From positions 1 to 64,000 of the forward strand of contig DATGLK010000063.1 in the NCBI GenBank assembly GCA_035294265.1: a stretch of 64,000 nt of DNA, in the 5' to 3' direction. Within the stretch, counting starts at the first letter, position 1. Every line of letters begins with the position of its first letter. Shown one piece after another: positions 61,777 through 64,000 of the stretch. This DNA is from Candidatus Binataceae bacterium. GTDB lineage: Bacteria; Desulfobacterota; Binatia; Binatales; Binataceae. The translations under genes were made by a program, and so were the position numbers. The notes beneath the pieces are model-generated. The model was not told where the DNA came from and ran no database searches. It was given only the letters and a program-made list of their open reading frames with translations.

Positions 61777-62460
61777 ATGCCCTCTACCGTTCCGGCTTCG
61801 GCATCGTCGGCGCCGATAGGTTTGCGCCAAAAGAGCGAACTCGCGGTATCTTTCTCATCCGCCTGCGAGGGATGCGCGACCCCGGCGCGGGCCGTGGGAG
61901 CGATCGCCGACGTCGAAAGCTATGGCAGACTGCTGATGGCGCATACGGGACGCCCGCTCAAAGGTGCCCGGGTGCTGGAAGTGGGCTACAGCGCGCCGTC
62001 GCGGCGCAATCATGGGCCATTCTGCTTTCCGTCCGCTGGCGCGGCACTGCCGACATGCCCCAGCCTGTTCTCAAATCGGTTCCGACGGTCTCGGTAGCAG
62101 CTTGAAATTTTGCCCGGCTGCCCTTGGCCGTCCCTCGGTCAGCCGCCGAAGCGCGACCTCTCGACCTGGACCGTCACCGATGACTGGCCGGAGCATCTGC
62201 CCGTCACGGAGGTCGAGGTGGAGGTGTGCGAGCGATGGTTCGCTAACCTGTTCGACGACTTGGGTCGCCAGCCATCTGGAGGAACGCCTGCTCGAGCCCG
62301 AACGGTATCCGGCTCGAAGGCGGCGGCTGGCGACGCGACCATCTGCGCTCGCTCGCTTAGCGCGTCGAAGTCGCCGAAGGCGAGGTCCGCATCATGGGGT
62401 CGAAGTCCCGCCTGCTCCAGACGTTCGTGGCGAATGGTGGCGCGAACGCAGTGCCCACTT
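61777..62460 (+). pseudogene. Gene remnants, one resembling the start of a methyltransferase
   Basis: Around 61915-62010 one frame reads ESYGRLLMAHTGRPLKGARV followed by LEVGY, like the lead-in and motif I of a class I methyltransferase, then degenerates. A different frame near 62155-62270 reads DLSTWTVTDDWPEHLPVTEV and CERWFANLFDDLG, which looks like once-coding sequence of another protein I do not recognise. Neither has a full domain. The stretch lies between the repeat cluster and tRNA-Ser and looks like decay at the edge of the locus. Confidence 0.4.
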
Positions 62461-62471
62461 AGGAACTGAAG

Positions 62472-62562
62472 TGGCGGAGAGGGAGGGATTTGAACCCTCG
62501 GTGCCACAAGGGCACACGTGATTTCGAGTCACGCCGGTTAAGCCGGACTCCCGAACCTCTCC
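62472..62562 (-). tRNA. tRNA-Ser (anticodon CGA)
   Basis: On the minus strand the acceptor stem GGAGAGG (62562-62556) pairs with CCTCTCC, followed by discriminator G and an encoded CCA. The anticodon stem-loop is CGTGA-CTCGAAA-TCACG, giving CGA, which reads UCG. A long variable arm (GTGCC...GGCAC) and T-arm GAGGG-TTCAAAT-CCCTC confirm a class II serine tRNA. It is at the outer edge of the polysaccharide locus. Confidence 0.95.
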
Positions 62563-62798
62563 GCAAACGCCGAGGATCGAGCTTTACCCGGGCCTAGTCA
62601 AGTCCAGCCCCAAGCTGGGAGGTGCAATCCGCCGCCGGTTGTGAAAGTCAGGCCGCCGTCTCAGTTGGAAGTCCATGCCCTTAGCTGTTTTGTAGCGGCT
62701 GGCGCGCGGGCTAACACTTCGCGCTCAAAATGCGCTAGAGTGTGAGTTGAATCCCTCCCGCAACACGGTCGGATATCGCGCAGAAAGGGAGCAATTCG

Positions 62799-64000
62799 AT
62801 GCTTAAGCCCGAAGAAAACGAACTTCTGTCGCGCGTGGGACCGGGCACGCCGATGGGCGGTTACATGCGCCAGTTCTGGACTCCTGCGGTCCGAGTCGAG
62901 CGCCTGGCGGCCGGCGGCGCGCCGGTGCGGGTGCGCCTGCTGGGCCAGGATTTTGTCGCTTTCCGCGCCAGCGACGGGCGGGTGGGCTTTTTCGACGAAG
63001 CCTGTCCCCATCGCGGGACCTCGCTGGCTTTGGCTCACAACGAGGGCGATGGCCTGCGCTGTTCCTACCACGGCCTCAAGCTGAGCCCCACCGGCAAAGT
63101 GCTGGATATGCCCTGCGAGCGGCCCGAACGGCGCGCCGAGTATGCCGCCAAGATCACAGTGGGCCATTACCCGGTGCGCGAGGCGGCCAAGGTGGTGTGG
63201 GTTTACCTCGGCGAGGGTCAGCCGCCCAAGTTCCCCGAGTACAACTTCATGAAACTGCCGGCCGATCACGTTCAGACCGCGGTTGGGCTGATCCATTCCA
63301 ATTGGCTCAACGGTCTGGAAGGGCAATTGGATTCGGCTCACGTCGCGATCCTGCACCAGGATTGGATGAATGCCAACCGCGGCTCCAACCGGCGGATCGG
63401 GCGTCAGGGCGTGATCCGTTACGACACCGGGCCGCGCTTCGAGTTCGAGAACACGTTGTACGGCTATCGCGAAGCGGCGGTGCGCAAGGCTCCTAACGAT
63501 CGGCGTTATGTGCGAGTCCGCGACTACGTGGTGCCCTATTATTCCTTTATTCCCATCGGCGGTTACGAAGACGATCACGACATGACGGTTTCGGTGCCGA
63601 TCGACGACGAGCATTCCGCCCAGTGGGATGTGGTTTACAACCTGGTTCGCCCGCTGGATAAAGAAAACAGCGCGGCGCGCTGGTCCAATCCCGACGATAT
63701 CGCGGCGGAGATCACCGCCTTCGGCTCCGACAAAAATTTCGGCCAGGACCGCACTCAGATGAAGGAGGGGCGCTGGACCGGCTTCAACAAGCTGCGCTAC
63801 GAGGACTTCGCCGTGGCCATGGCCCAGGGGATTATCTGCAATCGCAGCAAAGAGTACCTGGGCATGAGCGACACCTCGATCAACCGCGCGCGCCGACTGC
63901 TGCTTGACGCAGTCAGGCGTTACGTCAAGGGCGAGCGCGCCTTCGGCACCGATGACGCTATCGACTACAGCGTGATTCGGGCGGAAGATGGAATTATCCC
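62799..64000 (+). CDS. Rieske [2Fe-2S] ring-hydroxylating oxygenase, alpha subunit (C-terminus cut by window edge)
   Basis: ATG 62799 with AAAGGGAG upstream; open to the last base, so about 400 codons are visible and only the end is missing. Rieske ligands are C69-P-H71 and C88-SY-H91; the iron site is D178-SA-H181-VAIL-H186. It shares the opening EENELLSRVGPGTPMGG and overall layout with the enzyme at 6840. It differs in its substrate-pocket half (FENTLYGYREAAVRKAP), so a related but different substrate is likely. No reductase is visible in the window. Confidence 0.93.
   Translation, partial: MLKPEENELLSRVGPGTPMGGYMRQFWTPAVRVERLAAGGAPVRVRLLGQDFVAFRASDGRVGFFDEACPHRGTSLALAHNEGDGLRCSYHGLKLSPTGKVLDMPCERPERRAEYAAKITVGHYPVREAAKVVWVYLGEGQPPKFPEYNFMKLPADHVQTAVGLIHSNWLNGLEGQLDSAHVAILHQDWMNANRGSNRRIGRQGVIRYDTGPRFEFENTLYGYREAAVRKAPNDRRYVRVRDYVVPYYSFIPIGGYEDDHDMTVSVPIDDEHSAQWDVVYNLVRPLDKENSAARWSNPDDIAAEITAFGSDKNFGQDRTQMKEGRWTGFNKLRYEDFAVAMAQGIICNRSKEYLGMSDTSINRARRLLLDAVRRYVKGERAFGTDDAIDYSVIRAEDGII

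Noticed and set aside
62472-62562. Integrase attachment site at tRNA-Ser
   Set aside because: No duplicated tRNA 3' end or integrase gene was found in the window, so I report only the tRNA.
1-64000. CRISPR arrays, rRNA operons, full insertion sequences or transposase genes
   Set aside because: I saw no regularly spaced direct repeats, no rRNA-like sequence and no transposase motifs on either strand.

Overview
The window is GC-rich, densely coded bacterial chromosome with no plasmid or phage backbone. I infer an uncultured proteobacterium-like lineage, possibly the Binatota/Desulfobacterota neighbourhood. The grounds are the mix of Rieske oxygenases, ACMSD-type amidohydrolases, an LLM-class flavin oxidoreductase, a class I lysyl-tRNA synthetase and a Wza/Wzc exopolysaccharide locus. 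No rRNA is present to fix the assignment.

Region 1 (1-14 kb) is catabolic and redox: two tandem amidohydrolase paralogues (the first cut by the window edge), a fumarylacetoacetate-hydrolase-family enzyme, a secreted Cys-rich protein, two polytopic membrane proteins, a Rieske oxygenase, PolX with a PHP domain and a MAPEG protein. It ends with an unusual pair, a twin-arginine-type thiamine-diphosphate enzyme followed 2 bp later by an exported diheme cytochrome c, and then a flavodiiron-like metallo-beta-lactamase protein.

Region 2 (14-24 kb) is housekeeping. It holds a glycogen-debranching-type enzyme with a GT4 partner, the minus-strand series NrnA-like DHH phosphoesterase, HPr, metK and ahcY (with a clear terminator and a promoter/palindrome), and a Zn-ribbon protein followed by class I LysRS.

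Region 3 (24-33 kb) is accessory: a Big2-like lipoprotein, a sigma-54-type activator with a GAFTDA variant, a decayed CheB gene, a co-directional set (haem-oxygenase-like diiron enzyme, VOC protein, MFS carrier, LLM flavoenzyme), and an RND/MMPL exporter.

Region 4 (33.6-61.4 kb) is a large plus-strand exopolysaccharide/capsule locus. Secretion and assembly are covered by a Wza-like lipoprotein, a Wzc-like BY-kinase, a Wzy/WaaL-like protein fused to TPRs, a polyprenyl-phosphate sugar-1-phosphate transferase, a flippase fused to a GT9 domain, and a second polymerase. Many glycosyltransferases, several methyltransferases, an amino-sugar module (Gfo/Idh oxidoreductase, DegT aminotransferase, hexapeptide acyltransferase) and an AsnB-type amidotransferase build or decorate the repeat unit. 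Two FkbM genes are broken. Dispersed palindromic repeats sit in the gaps, and by eye the 43-54 kb segment has looser codon use, so the locus looks mosaic. It ends in repeats and gene remnants next to a tRNA-Ser(CGA).

Region 5 (62.8 kb to the end) starts a second Rieske oxygenase closely similar to the one at 6.8 kb.
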